Positions 52,533-63,367 are shown, counted from the first letter of the stretch. The stretch: 64,000 bases of DNA from Tritrichomonas musculus (GCA_039105265.1 JAPFFF010000012.1:2914001-2978000), one strand, 5' to 3'. The notes: generated by a model from the letters alone, not told the origin. Made by a program: numbers and translations.

Positions 52533-54665
52533 AGAAGTGCGAGAACTAAAAATAACGTATTTTTTAATTTAAAAAAGTGGATTTTTTCACTAAATTGTTA
52601 ATCAAATCAATGCTATTTTTAATATAATATAATGCATACCTAATGCTATACATCATATTTAATTATTAGGTCGTTTTAATGTTTGCAGAAGTAAGTGGGA
52701 AAAAATGGTATTTTGGAAATTTCTAATTAGTTCTGATATATTGTTGATTTTAATATTATTTATTTATATAAATATTAAATTATATATATAGTTTTAATAT
52801 AATATACAAAATAGTTTTTTAATTTATAGAGATATTAGTATTTAAAAAAATAATAAATATAATATAAAAATATAGGGAGCTCTGGTGAATTTCATAGGGA
52901 TAACTATTTGTATTTTTATTATAATCAACATGTATATATACATATTTTCTTATTATTCTGAATCGCTCGCCGGGGGTAATTTTATTTTTATTTTATAAAA
53001 TTCTGAAGAAAAAATACGTTATAATTAATTCCCCTCAATTTCATATTTTCATAAAAAAATGCAAAAAAATATGGTTTCTTATTGTTAAATCGTAATGAAA
53101 ATAAAGTGAATTAAAATATATACTATGATAAATATAAAAAAACTATCATTTCCCGATTTTATGCAACTTTGTTAAATTATTAAAATCAAGATATTTCAAC
53201 CATCTTTTATTAAAATGTATGCTTATCCAACTCTTATTATGCACATTTGATAACTGATTTTAATTCCTCTATATATCTTTTGTTTTGTTTGATATTAAAC
53301 AAAAAAAATGAAATTTAAAAATCTAAGCATTCTTAGAAAAATTGGCCCTATAAATTTAATTGAAATCAATATTATAATATTAATGCATAATATAATTCAT
53401 ATGTATATTTTTTATTTTAAATTTAACCTATTTAATTTTAAGATATTTATAAAAAAATATAACGACTATTGCGAATTTAAATTTTAAATGATTAATCAAA
53501 TTTTTCATTCTGTTCTCACAAATTAATTTTTTATTCAAAAAATCATTTTTTTTATATTTTTATGCTTGAAACAATAACTATGAGCGATTTACATATAAAT
53601 AAATTAAAAATTAGCTCTTTTTTTAGTAAGTTAAAAATTCTGAAGAAAAAAAACACGTTGTAATTATCTCCCCTCAATTTATAATTTTAAACAAAAAATA
53701 TAAAAAAATGTGGTTCAAAGTTAAAAAAATTTAATAAAAATTATATGAGATAATACATATATAGCGGTAATTATAAAAATATGATTAATGACTTGTTTTC
53801 AGCAACTTAGTCTAAAAATTAAAATCAAGATATCTTGAGATAGTATGAGTAAAATTTGTCCCTGATGTAGTATATTCATTAATATCTTTGGATAATTGTA
53901 TTTTCATCCAAAAATTCAGATATTGTCCAGAATTTGATAAAAAAAAATCAATTTAATTTTCTGAAAGCTCCTAGAAAAAATGGCCCTATAGTTTGGTTTA
54001 CTAATGGTATTTATTAATATATAGGAAATATAATGCCGATATTAAAATTTATAGAGATTTTAACCTATTTGTTTTCAAGATATTTATTTAAATTTTATAT
54101 TTGGTCAGATATTTTCGAAAATTTTGTCTATAATTTTATAGCAAAAATGGCTCAAATCGTATTATTCTGAATCTTATCTTTCCAAAGAAAGAATTATTAT
54201 TGTACATCAGACTTTTCAATCTCTTTCAGCTGTATCACATCATTGGGATTATAACGATTTGAGTCATCATCTCAATAATTCCAGTCAATGTTCAGCTCAT
54301 CACTTTTTATCTTGATATTTTGGCTTTTTTTTGGTTGGGATTCCCAACTTGGGAAAAATTAAATCTAATTTTTTTTTATTATTGAATTATTTTTAATAAA
54401 ATAAAAATAACAATGTAATTTACATATATATAAATATTTATTTGTGTTCTAAAAGAGAGAAAATGTAATTTCTCTCCAACATTTATAAAATTTTATAATT
54501 GAATGGTTTATTTTTTATTTTATTAAAATTTTAAAACACAAATATTTTTACTCCTAGTGACTAATATAATTTAAAATCCTATCATAATAGAGAAGGATAT
54601 ATATATATATATATATATTATTTTATAATTTAATAATAATGAAATCAACCAGCTCTCGCACCTCT
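52533..54665. mobile_element. Non-autonomous DNA transposon, 8-bp TSD family, copy 2
   Basis: The left end AGAAGTGCGAGAACT and the reverse complement of the right end AGAGGTGCGAGAGCT match at 13 of 15 positions. The flanks carry identical AAAAAGAC (52525-52532 and 54666-54673). The left end continues AAAAATAACGTATTTT, as in the element at 4077, so the two are one family. An AGGGATAACTAT word is also shared (about 4453 and 52898). This copy is 2133 bp and holds a diverged internal duplication. It has no ORF. hAT or Mutator-like origin is possible; the interior gives no transposase to decide. Confidence 0.78.
53001..54088. repeat. Diverged 0.45-kb direct repeat inside the transposon
   Basis: 53001-53451 and about 53638-54088 align in the same orientation at an offset of about 637-648 bp. 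Shared landmarks: TTCTGAAGAAAAAA...ACGTT, CCCCTCAATTT, TTAAAATCAAGATAT, TTGGCCCTATA or TGGCCCTATA, and AACCTATTT...AAGATATTTAT. Divergence is considerable, so the duplication is old compared with the terminal repeats. Confidence 0.7.
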
Positions 54666-54673
54666 AAAAAGAC

Positions 54674-54719
54674 AATAAGAATATTTGATATGAATCAAAT
54701 ATTCTTATTTTTTTTTTTT
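54674..54719. other. Perfect 16-bp-stem hairpin followed by a T-tract
   Basis: AATAAGAATATTTGAT, loop ATGA, then its exact reverse complement, followed on the plus strand by 12 T. It abuts the right target duplication of the 52533-54665 element and lies in the 3' flank of the kinase gene on the minus strand. Confidence 0.8.
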
Positions 54720-54905
54720 CTTTTAATGCAATTCATATTTTAAAATATTTAAATAAAATATTAAGGTAAATATATGCATATCATTATTAAAATCGAAGGT
54801 AAAAAAATTTTTCCAAAATATCAAATATATCAAAAAAAAGCATTTATTTATTAAAAATTTAAAATAAAATAAAAAAAAAAAGTAATATAAAATAAAATAA
54901 AAAGA

Positions 54906-57900
54906 TTAAAAGTTCTTAATGCACCCACTTGCCTTTAGCTGACTGATGATCACTTTGATTGGCTGCACGCATTCGTCTGAATTTCTGAAAGGCGAGAGCA
55001 CGCTGATGCAATTTGCCTTCATCAAAGTATCGTGTGTCTCGGTGTGCTGGCTCAAGCTTGCCAACAAAAACAAGCATTCCTTTGTGGCCTCGTTTCTCTC
55101 GGAGATCAATTTGAGGCAAGTGAGGACGATTCTATTGAACGACATTGAACTCTTCTTCAGAACAGGGACGATTTCAAGCGAATCATCTTGTTGATTCAAG
55201 TTTGAATTAGAATTGTATCTGGGCGAGTTTGTTGACGAGTGAGAAGTCAAGTTTGCAGTAGCGAGAGGCGTGTCGATCTCGCTTGCATCGTTGAAAGACA
55301 CGAAAGAAGGCGAAGATGTTGAAACAGAGAAGAACGAATTTGTATCGGAGTAATACGAATCGCCACCACAGAGCAACGAGTGCTGATTGCCGTTATTATT
55401 ATTGTTGTTATTGCCAGTGAGGTTTTCAAATAACATGTCAGAACTTGGGTTCATAACGAAAACGTCGTTGTTCAATTGGTCAGAAGAATGCGAATTGCTA
55501 TGCAAAAGTTGATTTTTGTTGTTGTTGTTGTTTGGACGTCGTGATGATTTGTGCTTGCTTTGGCGCTTCACTGTTGAGTCGTATGTCAAGAATCCTTTCG
55601 AGATCTGCATCAGCGCGGCACAAATGACTCGAATTGCGTAAACGTTCTTTGTTGCATTGAATTTCTCGGTGATGTTTTTGACAACTTCTTGATCTTCGAG
55701 AATTGAAACGAACTCGCAATTTAAGAGTGTTTGAGAAAGAACCCAACAAACAGTCAAGAATGCTTGATTGTCGCCATTCTTAACGACATTTGAAAGAAAA
55801 ATGGCTGACATTCGATTCAGTTTCACTTCAGAAATGTCGCTTAGATAGCTCGACCCTTTTTTGGACTTCATATCTGAATGCGAATTAGAAGCGGCGATAT
55901 TCTCGAAGTACTTATGAATGTGCTTAGAATTAGATGATGATGATGAAATGGATGAACTGGATTCATTCTGTGGTGATGTGATCATTTTATATCTCAATTT
56001 CTCGTCTTTGAACAAAACGACGAATAAACGCATCAAAGGAGGCGCTGTTATTGGCGACATTTTGAGGAGCCACTGTGAAGAGACGTTCTCTTGAAGAAGG
56101 ATTTGATTTGATGACGTATCACAAGCAATTCTGCAAAGAAGAAGGATTGCTCTTTCGGTGCCGTTTGGATGATACATCATTATTGATTTGAGGAGTGTTT
56201 CAGTGATGTTCAATAAAGGCTTGTTTGCAGCGTGATCTCCGTGACGAAAGATGAACTCGTAAGCGCAATTACGAAGCTTTGGATTGATGCTCAACATATG
56301 TTCAAGTATCTGTGACAACGTGAAATAATTAGGCACATAATTTGTCACTTTTTCATTGATACTTTTTCTGTTGTTTGTCAAATTAGAGTCAAGGTTTTGG
56401 CTCTGATTTGAGTTTTGATTTATTGAAAATATGCACGAATAAACAGCAATGATGTTCTCTGCAATGTCAGAGTGCGAGAAGCTTGAAAACATCTCCTTCG
56501 TAACAAGTCCGTTATTCAAAAGAGTCCTTAAAACAAGATGGCCGCCATTGACATCGGCAAACTTGACTGCATTCTCGACAAAGAACTTGATTATGTGGTT
56601 CCTTATCTCGTAGTTGTTCTGGAACTGGCCGAGAATGATGCAGAGCAAGATTGTTGCCTTTTCAGTGACAGAGAGTTGGCTAGACATGATCTGCATTGAT
56701 GAAGGTCCCGATGTTGGCTTGTTTTCACTTGTGTTTTCTTTTGAATTGTTGCTTGCTTTCGTTTTTGCCTTGGTCTTTGTCTGTTGGCTTTCGTTTGTTG
56801 CCGTGTTTCTCAAGAAAGGGTCTCTGCTGTTATCTTCAAGAATGCTCTTTTGATAAGAGCCGAAACCGCCATTTTGATAACGTGTCAGATTATCATTCGA
56901 GCTGCTGAAAGAGATGTCTTTTTTGGGCTCGTTGAAAGGGGACTTCCATTGGTTGCTGTCAAAAGATTTAGGTGATGCTAAGAAAGGGTTTAAGAGCTGT
57001 TGATTACTTGATATACTAGACATAGAATCATTATTAAGGCTTTTGTAATTTTTTGTAGGGATAATTGGCTGACCAATTATTTGTTGGTTCTGACTTTGGC
57101 TGATTAAAATGTCGTTGTCGCTTTCTTCTTGTTGTTGCTGATGAGGAAGAGAGTAAGCAAAAAGTGTGTTGATCATTTGGATGGTTACAACTTGTGGCAC
57201 AAAATTGACAACGTAAAGAAAAAGGTCAAATGTTTCAGGCCTCAAAAATCGATGCAATTCTTGAACAGATGAAATTGATGAAAGCACGTATGGCGACTCA
57301 GCTAGACGAAGTGACAATGTCTGCAAAGCTGGAACAATTCCTGGCTTGGACGAGATGCTATTATATATAACAGGAAGAAGTTTCGGCCAAATTTCAACTT
57401 TTGCGAGAGCTGGATCACTCGCATGACTCTCGATGAATGCAATGCTGTTTCTTATCTGCTGGTCTGTTCCTGTTTCAATTCCACGAATGTAGAGCGTTGT
57501 GAGCTGTGCAATGTGCCTTCTGAATGCAATGTTCTTCCTCTGCTCGTTGCTCAGAATTGCCTTTTTAGGAATCTTTGGTCTAGACTGACTCGTTGGTGCT
57601 TTGATGGCATTTTTATCATCGTTTTCATCCTGCTCGAATTCTATTCCATCCATTTCCTTGGAATCCTCATCGTCAGCATTTTTATTGTTATTGTTATTAT
57701 TGTCAACTTCTTCGTCTTCATCATTGAATTGAATGAAATTGTTCGTTGTCATAATTCTGGGCTTAATTGGCTTCTTGTACAAAGAAGTGTTTCTTGCGCC
57801 AGCAGCGTTGTTATTCCTAGAAGCGACAACATTATTATTATTACTCTTTGCATTGCTATTATTATTGTTATTATTGGCATTGATATTGCTGGTGTTGTTG

Positions 57901-58958
57901 TTGTTGATGGTGCTGCTTGGCATGTAATTGAGCACTGGTGTTTGCTGGTACTCGCAAGATGAAGTTTTCGTTCTCGGTCTTCTATCTTTACGTTCACCGC
58001 AGATTGACTGGACTGTCTTCTCAAAGTGCTTCCTATTCGTGCCTTCATAAAAAACTTCTCCATCCAGAAACATCTTGACTATCTGTGAAAAAGTGGGCCT
58101 GTGAGAAGGGTCGATGCTCCAGCAGCTCAAAATCAATTTTTTCAAGTTTTCAGGCGTATCTTCTGGTATTTCGAGCATCTTATTAGAAAGTATCATGTAG
58201 ATGACTTGTGGTGCATCTTTGCCGCCATATGGAGTCTCTCTTGTCAGCATTTCCCATAAAATTACACCATAACTGTAAACATCAACTGATTGATCGTATG
58301 ACTCATTTTTTATAAATTCGGGGGCCATGTAATTGGGGGTACCACATTGTCCTGTCATTGCAGGTCTCGAATTACTGAGAATGTCAAACTGACGACTAGT
58401 TCCAAAGTCGCAAATTACTGGTAATTTTTTTTCATCAAGTAAAATATTTTGCGTCTTTAAATCGCGGTGAATAATGTTGATCTTGTGGAGATATTTCATC
58501 CCTTTGGCAATACATAATCCTATAATACTGAGATCGGTTGGATTTAAAAAATTGGTGCTCGTTTTCGATTTCGATTTAATTGATATTTTGATCTTCTTCG
58601 TGTCTTCTTCTTCAATCTCTTTTCGAAGATTACTGTATAAGGACCCACCAGGAATAAATTTGGTGACAATACAAAATGGCGAGGTTTTGGTAAATCCGAC
58701 AAATGGTAATAAAAATGGATTTTTGATAACTGATAAAGTATAGATTTCGCGACGAAAAGGAAGATCATTTTGCGTAATTGTTTCTGAATCATGAAGTTTT
58801 TTAATCGCGACTCGTTTTTTCGAAGGGATATGTGTGCCTATATAAACATCTCCGTTAGCACCTGAACCAATTATTTTTTCGAAGGAAAGATCCGAATATT
58901 GGAGAACGAATGACTTAAGCTTCGCGTCGTCAAGAGTCGGCGGAGCCTCATTTGTCAT
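54906..58958 (-). CDS. Protein kinase (TKL-like) with long C-terminal helical repeat region
   Basis: A 1350-residue intact kinase. The domain (about 25-300) has every key motif: glycine loop GSGANGDV (31-38), VAIKK with Lys53, Glu71, HRDLKTQN (164-171, catalytic Asp166), DFG (184-186), GTPNYMAPE (206-214) and DVYSYGVILWEMLTRETPYG. The HRDLKTQNILLD and DFGTSR wording and the WEMLTR block are typical of TKL-group kinases expanded in amoebae and trichomonads; true specificity (Ser/Thr) is inferred. A basic insert (about 120-140) sits in the hinge region. Residues about 340-460 are Asn-rich and disordered. About 470-1340 is mainly helical with recurring LLxxI/L patterns like ARM or HEAT repeats, broken by Asn/Ser-rich loops. 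There is no membrane segment, so it is probably a cytosolic signalling kinase. Confidence 0.92.
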   Translation of the reverse strand: MTNEAPPTLDDAKLKSFVLQYSDLSFEKIIGSGANGDVYIGTHIPSKKRVAIKKLHDSETITQNDLPFRREIYTLSVIKNPFLLPFVGFTKTSPFCIVTKFIPGGSLYSNLRKEIEEEDTKKIKISIKSKSKTSTNFLNPTDLSIIGLCIAKGMKYLHKINIIHRDLKTQNILLDEKKLPVICDFGTSRQFDILSNSRPAMTGQCGTPNYMAPEFIKNESYDQSVDVYSYGVILWEMLTRETPYGGKDAPQVIYMILSNKMLEIPEDTPENLKKLILSCWSIDPSHRPTFSQIVKMFLDGEVFYEGTNRKHFEKTVQSICGERKDRRPRTKTSSCEYQQTPVLNYMPSSTINNNNTSNINANNNNNNSNAKSNNNNVVASRNNNAAGARNTSLYKKPIKPRIMTTNNFIQFNDEDEEVDNNNNNNKNADDEDSKEMDGIEFEQDENDDKNAIKAPTSQSRPKIPKKAILSNEQRKNIAFRRHIAQLTTLYIRGIETGTDQQIRNSIAFIESHASDPALAKVEIWPKLLPVIYNSISSKPGIVPALQTLSLRLAESPYVLSSISSVQELHRFLRPETFDLFLYVVNFVPQVVTIQMINTLFAYSLPHQQQQEESDNDILISQSQNQQIIGQPIIPTKNYKSLNNDSMSSISSNQQLLNPFLASPKSFDSNQWKSPFNEPKKDISFSSSNDNLTRYQNGGFGSYQKSILEDNSRDPFLRNTATNESQQTKTKAKTKASNNSKENTSENKPTSGPSSMQIMSSQLSVTEKATILLCIILGQFQNNYEIRNHIIKFFVENAVKFADVNGGHLVLRTLLNNGLVTKEMFSSFSHSDIAENIIAVYSCIFSINQNSNQSQNLDSNLTNNRKSINEKVTNYVPNYFTLSQILEHMLSINPKLRNCAYEFIFRHGDHAANKPLLNITETLLKSIMMYHPNGTERAILLLCRIACDTSSNQILLQENVSSQWLLKMSPITAPPLMRLFVVLFKDEKLRYKMITSPQNESSSSISSSSSNSKHIHKYFENIAASNSHSDMKSKKGSSYLSDISEVKLNRMSAIFLSNVVKNGDNQAFLTVCWVLSQTLLNCEFVSILEDQEVVKNITEKFNATKNVYAIRVICAALMQISKGFLTYDSTVKRQSKHKSSRRPNNNNNKNQLLHSNSHSSDQLNNDVFVMNPSSDMLFENLTGNNNNNNNGNQHSLLCGGDSYYSDTNSFFSVSTSSPSFVSFNDASEIDTPLATANLTSHSSTNSPRYNSNSNLNQQDDSLEIVPVLKKSSMSFNRIVLTCLKLISERNEATKECLFLLASLSQHTETHDTLMKANCISVLSPFRNSDECVQPIKVIISQLKASGCIKNF

Positions 58959-59796
58959 GATCGATGTTTTTTATTCACTATTACGATTATATATTATTTT
59001 ATTTTCAAAAAGTTTGATATGTTTGAATACTTTACAAAGTAGAATTAAATTATATTTTGACCTTTGAGAGATTTTTAAAAATTTTATCTATCAATATTTT
59101 GAAACTGGATTATCTGAATAAATAAATATTTATTAACTCTAATTTTAATAAATTATAATATTTAAATATTAATTCATTAAAATAAAACTAACTAATCAAG
59201 AAATTACATTATAAAAACTAAAGAAAAGCATGTTTTAAAAAAAATACTGATCAAATCCAAATATCTTTATATTTTCTACTAAAAATAGCACATCTTTTAT
59301 AAAACTATTTATTATATCAATTAAAAGAAATAATAATTTAGAAGTTTAACTCCTTTGTATTAAATTTCTAAAAATCAAATTTTGAATTTTAAAAAGTCTT
59401 TCAAGAAAATGTAATATGTGGTTATTTTTGAAGAATTTTATCATTTGTCTGATCTTTATAGTTGTTTTAAAATAAATAGTTTTATAATTTGGGATAAAAT
59501 TGCAGACTTTATTGATTTAATCATTTAATTTAATCAAATATTTAAAATTTTGCAGCGTGCCTTTATCGATACATGTCAACAATGAATTCAGTATGAGTAA
59601 AATATAAAAAAAAAAATATATTGGAATAATTAACATCAAAAATAATTATTAAAGTGTACGTATAAATCGAAATTTCCTTTTTAATAATAGAGAAATTATC
59701 TAAATAAATTAATAAAAAGAAAAAAAAATAACAATTATTTCTGATGATATGTGAAACTCTGCCTGAGTCTTAAAAAAGAGAGAAGCAAGCTGAGTT
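58959..59796. other. Intergenic region upstream of the kinase gene
   Basis: About 840 bp, AT-rich, between two minus-strand genes; it should hold the kinase promoter. A GC-richer word, GCAGCGTGCC, lies near 59554. No gene or repeat recognised. Confidence 0.5.
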
Positions 59797-62784
59797 TTAA
59801 GCATCTGACTCTAAATATTTTTCTAAGTCGCTTCCAGAGCTATATTCTTTATCTTTTTTATTTTCTTCGTCATCATCCCCATCGCTTAGATCCGTATTGG
59901 ATGGATCTTCATTTGTATTGGAAGGTTCTTCATTTGTATTAGAAGGATCTTCATTTGTATTAGAAGGATCTTCATTCGTATTGGAAGGTTCTTCATTTGT
60001 ATTAGAAGGATCTTCATTTGTATTGGAAGGTTCTTCATTCGTATTAGAAGGATCTTCATTTGTATTGGAAGGTTCTTCATTCGTATTAGAAGGATCTTCA
60101 TTTGTATTAGAAGGTTCTTCATTCGTATTGGAAGGTTCTTCATTCGTATTGGAAGGTTCTTCATTCGTATTGGAAGGTTCTTCATTTGTATTGGAAGGTT
60201 CTTCATTCGTATTAGAAGGATCTTCATTTGTATTGGAAGGATCTTCATTCGTATTAGAAGGATCTTCATTTGTATTGGAAGGTTCTTCATTTGTATTGGA
60301 AGGTTCTTCATTTGTATTGGAAGGTTCTTCATTCGTATTAGAAGGATCTTCATTGTGGTCTTCGACATCAATCTTAATATCTCTGTTTTTAACACTGAGG
60401 TAGTTCTCGACTTTAGCGATCAAACCTTTCTGTGTCTTCTGGTATGGCTCAGAGTCTTTTTTATCATTTGTTGTTTGAGATTTTTCTTGAACTGGTTGTT
60501 CAACAGGTATCGGTTGATTAATGTTACCTCTTGAATTGAGATGTGATTGAACTTTTTCGATAAGGCCTTGAGTTGTCTTTTGGAAAGAATCTGAATTATT
60601 GACTTTTTCGTTTTTGGTGGTTGTTACAGGATTTTCTTTGGGTTCTTCTTTTTGTTCCTTGTTTTGTGAATTAAGATGGTCTTCCACTTTCTTTATTAAA
60701 CCTTTTTGTGTATCTTGATATTCTTTTGAATTTTTGGTTTCTTTTTCTTTTTCAGGATTTATAACCATGTTTCTTTCTTGAACTTGTGGTACTTCGACTA
60801 GTTTTTGGAAATCTTCATCTTCTTTTTCTTTATCTGTTTTTTGAATCTTTCCTTCTTCATCGGTTTGTTCAAAAGGATGGGGAGTTATGCCTTCATTTTC
60901 ATCTTCATTGCTACCTTTATCAAGTTTAAAGTCATTATTATTGTCTTTGTTGCTTTGATTATCATTCAAGCTATTCTCATGATAATCATCAATTACTGTG
61001 TTCTCTTGATCATCATCATTTTTACTGTTTTGGTTTTTATTGTCATTAAAATTGAATTTTGGTCCATCTTCCTCTTCTTCTTCTTCAAATAAATTATTCT
61101 TTTGTGATTTAGATAAATTGCTGATTTTTGATGATGAAAGAGTTGCATAATAATTTGATAGGTCTTGAAATTGAATGTTTTGATCACTTCCATTATCACT
61201 ATCATTATAATTATATATATTATTTCTATGGTTATCATTAATATTATCAGCTTCTCTTTTTGTGGCTTGGAGAATAGATGAATTTGTTTTGCCAAATGCA
61301 TAACGAATGTCTTCACTGTCAATTTCAGTTAGTTCGTCTGAGGTGGTAAATTTCATAAGAACGTAGTATGGCTCTGATTTTCGGCTTTTATGTGAGTGTG
61401 TATGCGAATTTTGCGGTTTTGATTTGCTAATGTTATTATCTGATACATTACTTTTAGATCTTGAGCGAGACTTGGTTTCTTTAGTTTGAGATGGTGATCG
61501 TTCGACTTTTTGTGTTTTTGAATGAGAATGTTTTGACTGTGCTTTTTGATTGTCCTTATCAGAGTATTCATCAAGAATAATATTTCGATGTTTAGCATCG
61601 CGTTTCGAAGGCTCTGTTTTTGGAGGTGTACGTTTGTTTGTTCCGTGTATTGTATATCTGGGTCGTGCAGGAGTCTGTGCTATTTTTTCTTCTTGTATAT
61701 TATCTTTTTCAGATGCTTTGTCATTCGATCTTCTCCTTTTTCTGTCTTCAAGGTCTTGGTTTTGACTTTCTTGATTATGATGTTGTTTTTGGTGAGAACT
61801 GTGTGAATGTGTATTATGGTGACCATGGCTATAGCTATGACGGCTGTGATGACTACGCAGCTCTTGGTTAGAATATTGACTGTACTCATAAGTACCTGAA
61901 TTTTCTTGCGATGCTTTATCTGTATGTGAATACTTAGAATAAGTTGATGATGGATTAGCTTCTCTTGTTTTAGATTTTGAACGGCGTTTCGATTCTGAAC
62001 TCTGTTCTTCAGAAAAAACAGTCAAATCTGAAGAAGATATATCAAAGTTATAAATCGGCCTTCTTTTTATAGGTAAAATACCGTCATTTGATTCATACTC
62101 AGAAGTATCTTTTTCAGTTTCTTGTTCTTCTTCTTCTTTTTCGGAAAGTAGTTCCACTGAAGAATTAATAAAAACAGAAGATCCTGAATCCTCGCTTAAT
62201 TGTGGAACGTAAGTTTTTCCATGTGATGGTGGGCGAGGCTCATATCTTGGTGGAGTAAAATGATGTAAAGCTCTTAACTTCGGTCTTGGTTCTGTTTGAG
62301 GTATTATTTGTTTTCGTTTCTTCCCTGGTGAATGGTGCGCCCTTGGATCAAGTGTATGATAATTTTCTTCTGGTGTTTCAGCAATTGTTGAAGAAGAAAG
62401 ACGAACTGATCTGCTTTTGTGTGATTGGTTATTAATATTACCAACAGTAGAGTCATTGTAAAAATTGCTTGAATTAAATGTCTGTACTGGATTGGTATAT
62501 TCAGAATAATTTAGTCGTTCTTTTCGAAAAGGACTTGCTCTATATACAGTTTGTGGGCTTTTTTCAAATTGTAGCGTATTTGTTTGAACGCTTACTCGAT
62601 CTGTCTTTTTTTGAATATCAATCACGATATTTCTTTCTGAGTATTCTGGACTAGGTGGATTTGATTTTTTTTTAGGAGTAATGTCAATATAAATATTACG
62701 TTCTTTAAGTTTACCATTATTAATAGAGTCTGTTGTTCTTTTAATTGCAAAAGGGATGCTTGAAGATGAGTCTAATTGATTCAT
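59797..62784 (-). CDS. Disordered repeat protein with 23 EPSNTNE heptads
   Basis: A 995-residue hydrophilic protein of unknown function. Start: the ATG at 62784 (MNQLDSSSS); the longer frame begins only with TTG, and an initiator-like site lies about 22 bp upstream. The N-terminal about 200 residues carry two copies of an ERNI-IDI motif (KERNIYIDITPKK, SERNIVIDIQKK). The middle is Ser/His/Lys-rich. Three copies of a helix-like motif follow (DTQKGLIKKVEDHLNS, KTTQGLIEKVQSHLNS, KTQKGLIAKVENYLSV; DNA about 60386-60722). Then come 23 tandem heptads (E/D)PSNTNE and an acidic tail. It has no membrane segment. The three GLI-KV motifs are the best-conserved part and may bind a partner. Expression and function cannot be judged from sequence. 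Confidence 0.75.
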   Translation of the reverse strand: MNQLDSSSSIPFAIKRTTDSINNGKLKERNIYIDITPKKKSNPPSPEYSERNIVIDIQKKTDRVSVQTNTLQFEKSPQTVYRASPFRKERLNYSEYTNPVQTFNSSNFYNDSTVGNINNQSHKSRSVRLSSSTIAETPEENYHTLDPRAHHSPGKKRKQIIPQTEPRPKLRALHHFTPPRYEPRPPSHGKTYVPQLSEDSGSSVFINSSVELLSEKEEEEQETEKDTSEYESNDGILPIKRRPIYNFDISSSDLTVFSEEQSSESKRRSKSKTREANPSSTYSKYSHTDKASQENSGTYEYSQYSNQELRSHHSRHSYSHGHHNTHSHSSHQKQHHNQESQNQDLEDRKRRRSNDKASEKDNIQEEKIAQTPARPRYTIHGTNKRTPPKTEPSKRDAKHRNIILDEYSDKDNQKAQSKHSHSKTQKVERSPSQTKETKSRSRSKSNVSDNNISKSKPQNSHTHSHKSRKSEPYYVLMKFTTSDELTEIDSEDIRYAFGKTNSSILQATKREADNINDNHRNNIYNYNDSDNGSDQNIQFQDLSNYYATLSSSKISNLSKSQKNNLFEEEEEEDGPKFNFNDNKNQNSKNDDDQENTVIDDYHENSLNDNQSNKDNNNDFKLDKGSNEDENEGITPHPFEQTDEEGKIQKTDKEKEDEDFQKLVEVPQVQERNMVINPEKEKETKNSKEYQDTQKGLIKKVEDHLNSQNKEQKEEPKENPVTTTKNEKVNNSDSFQKTTQGLIEKVQSHLNSRGNINQPIPVEQPVQEKSQTTNDKKDSEPYQKTQKGLIAKVENYLSVKNRDIKIDVEDHNEDPSNTNEEPSNTNEEPSNTNEEPSNTNEDPSNTNEDPSNTNEDPSNTNEEPSNTNEEPSNTNEEPSNTNEEPSNTNEEPSNTNEDPSNTNEEPSNTNEDPSNTNEEPSNTNEDPSNTNEEPSNTNEDPSNTNEDPSNTNEEPSNTNEDPSNTDLSDGDDDEENKKDKEYSSGSDLEKYLESDA
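59886..60358 (-). repeat. 21-bp coding minisatellite, 23 copies
   Basis: Encodes (E/D)PSNTNE units. Copies vary at the same few sites: GAA/GAT (Glu/Asp), GAA/GAG-type silent changes and ACG/ACA-type changes in the Thr codon. Units of one type are intermixed, as expected for a tract that expands and contracts. Confidence 0.95.
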
Positions 62785-62796
62785 TAAAACAAGCGG

Positions 62797-62807
62797 GAAA
62801 ATTGTGA
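62797..62807 (-). promoter_or_regulatory. Initiator-like element
   Basis: On the minus strand it reads TCACAATTTTC, about 22 bp before the ATG at 62784. TCA followed by C then A matches the trichomonad TCA-Y-W initiator. Motif-based inference. Confidence 0.4.
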
Positions 62808-63367
62808 GCAATTTGATTTAACGATTAATATTTGGTCAAAAAGTTTTCTATCTTTTAAATTTTTTTCGAAAAAATTTTTGAAAAGATCGATTTCTTTTTT
62901 TTTTTTTTTTTTTTTTTAAGATTATATAGTTGCTTTGTTTTTTATGTTAATTTAATTAGAAGCAGTTTTTATTGTCATCAGGCCAAAAAAGATTCAGCAA
63001 TTATTCAGTTTATAAGATTTTTTGAAGCAAAACCTCCAAAAAGGGTTTTATTTTAAGTAAAAAGAATACCTCAAGAGATAATGACAAGTTGAAATCATAA
63101 GATATTGTTCTTTATTTTGAATAAAAAATATATTTTTCAATTGCATTTAATTTTTAATAATACAAATGCTTTTATATTATAGATTGAAGAATATCACTAA
63201 TGAGGTTGTCATTTAAAAATATGAGTGGATCTTATTTTTCTGTTTTCATAACTTTTCAACATTAATTAAAAAGAGAACGTGTAATTTTTTTTGGCAATAG
63301 CCACTTAACATAAATACTATTTTACAAATAATAATGCATAATCGATGATGCATTAGCTATATCATAA
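62808..63367. other. Intergenic region
   Basis: About 560 bp between two minus-strand genes. A T-tract lies at 62897-62917. No gene, RNA or transposon ends seen. Confidence 0.5.

Noticed and set aside
59886-60403. Plus-strand frame of repeated GSSFVLE units and the other minus-strand frame of repeated NLPIRMK units
   Set aside because: Alternative frames of the 21-bp minisatellite; its period is a multiple of three, so every frame tends to stay open.
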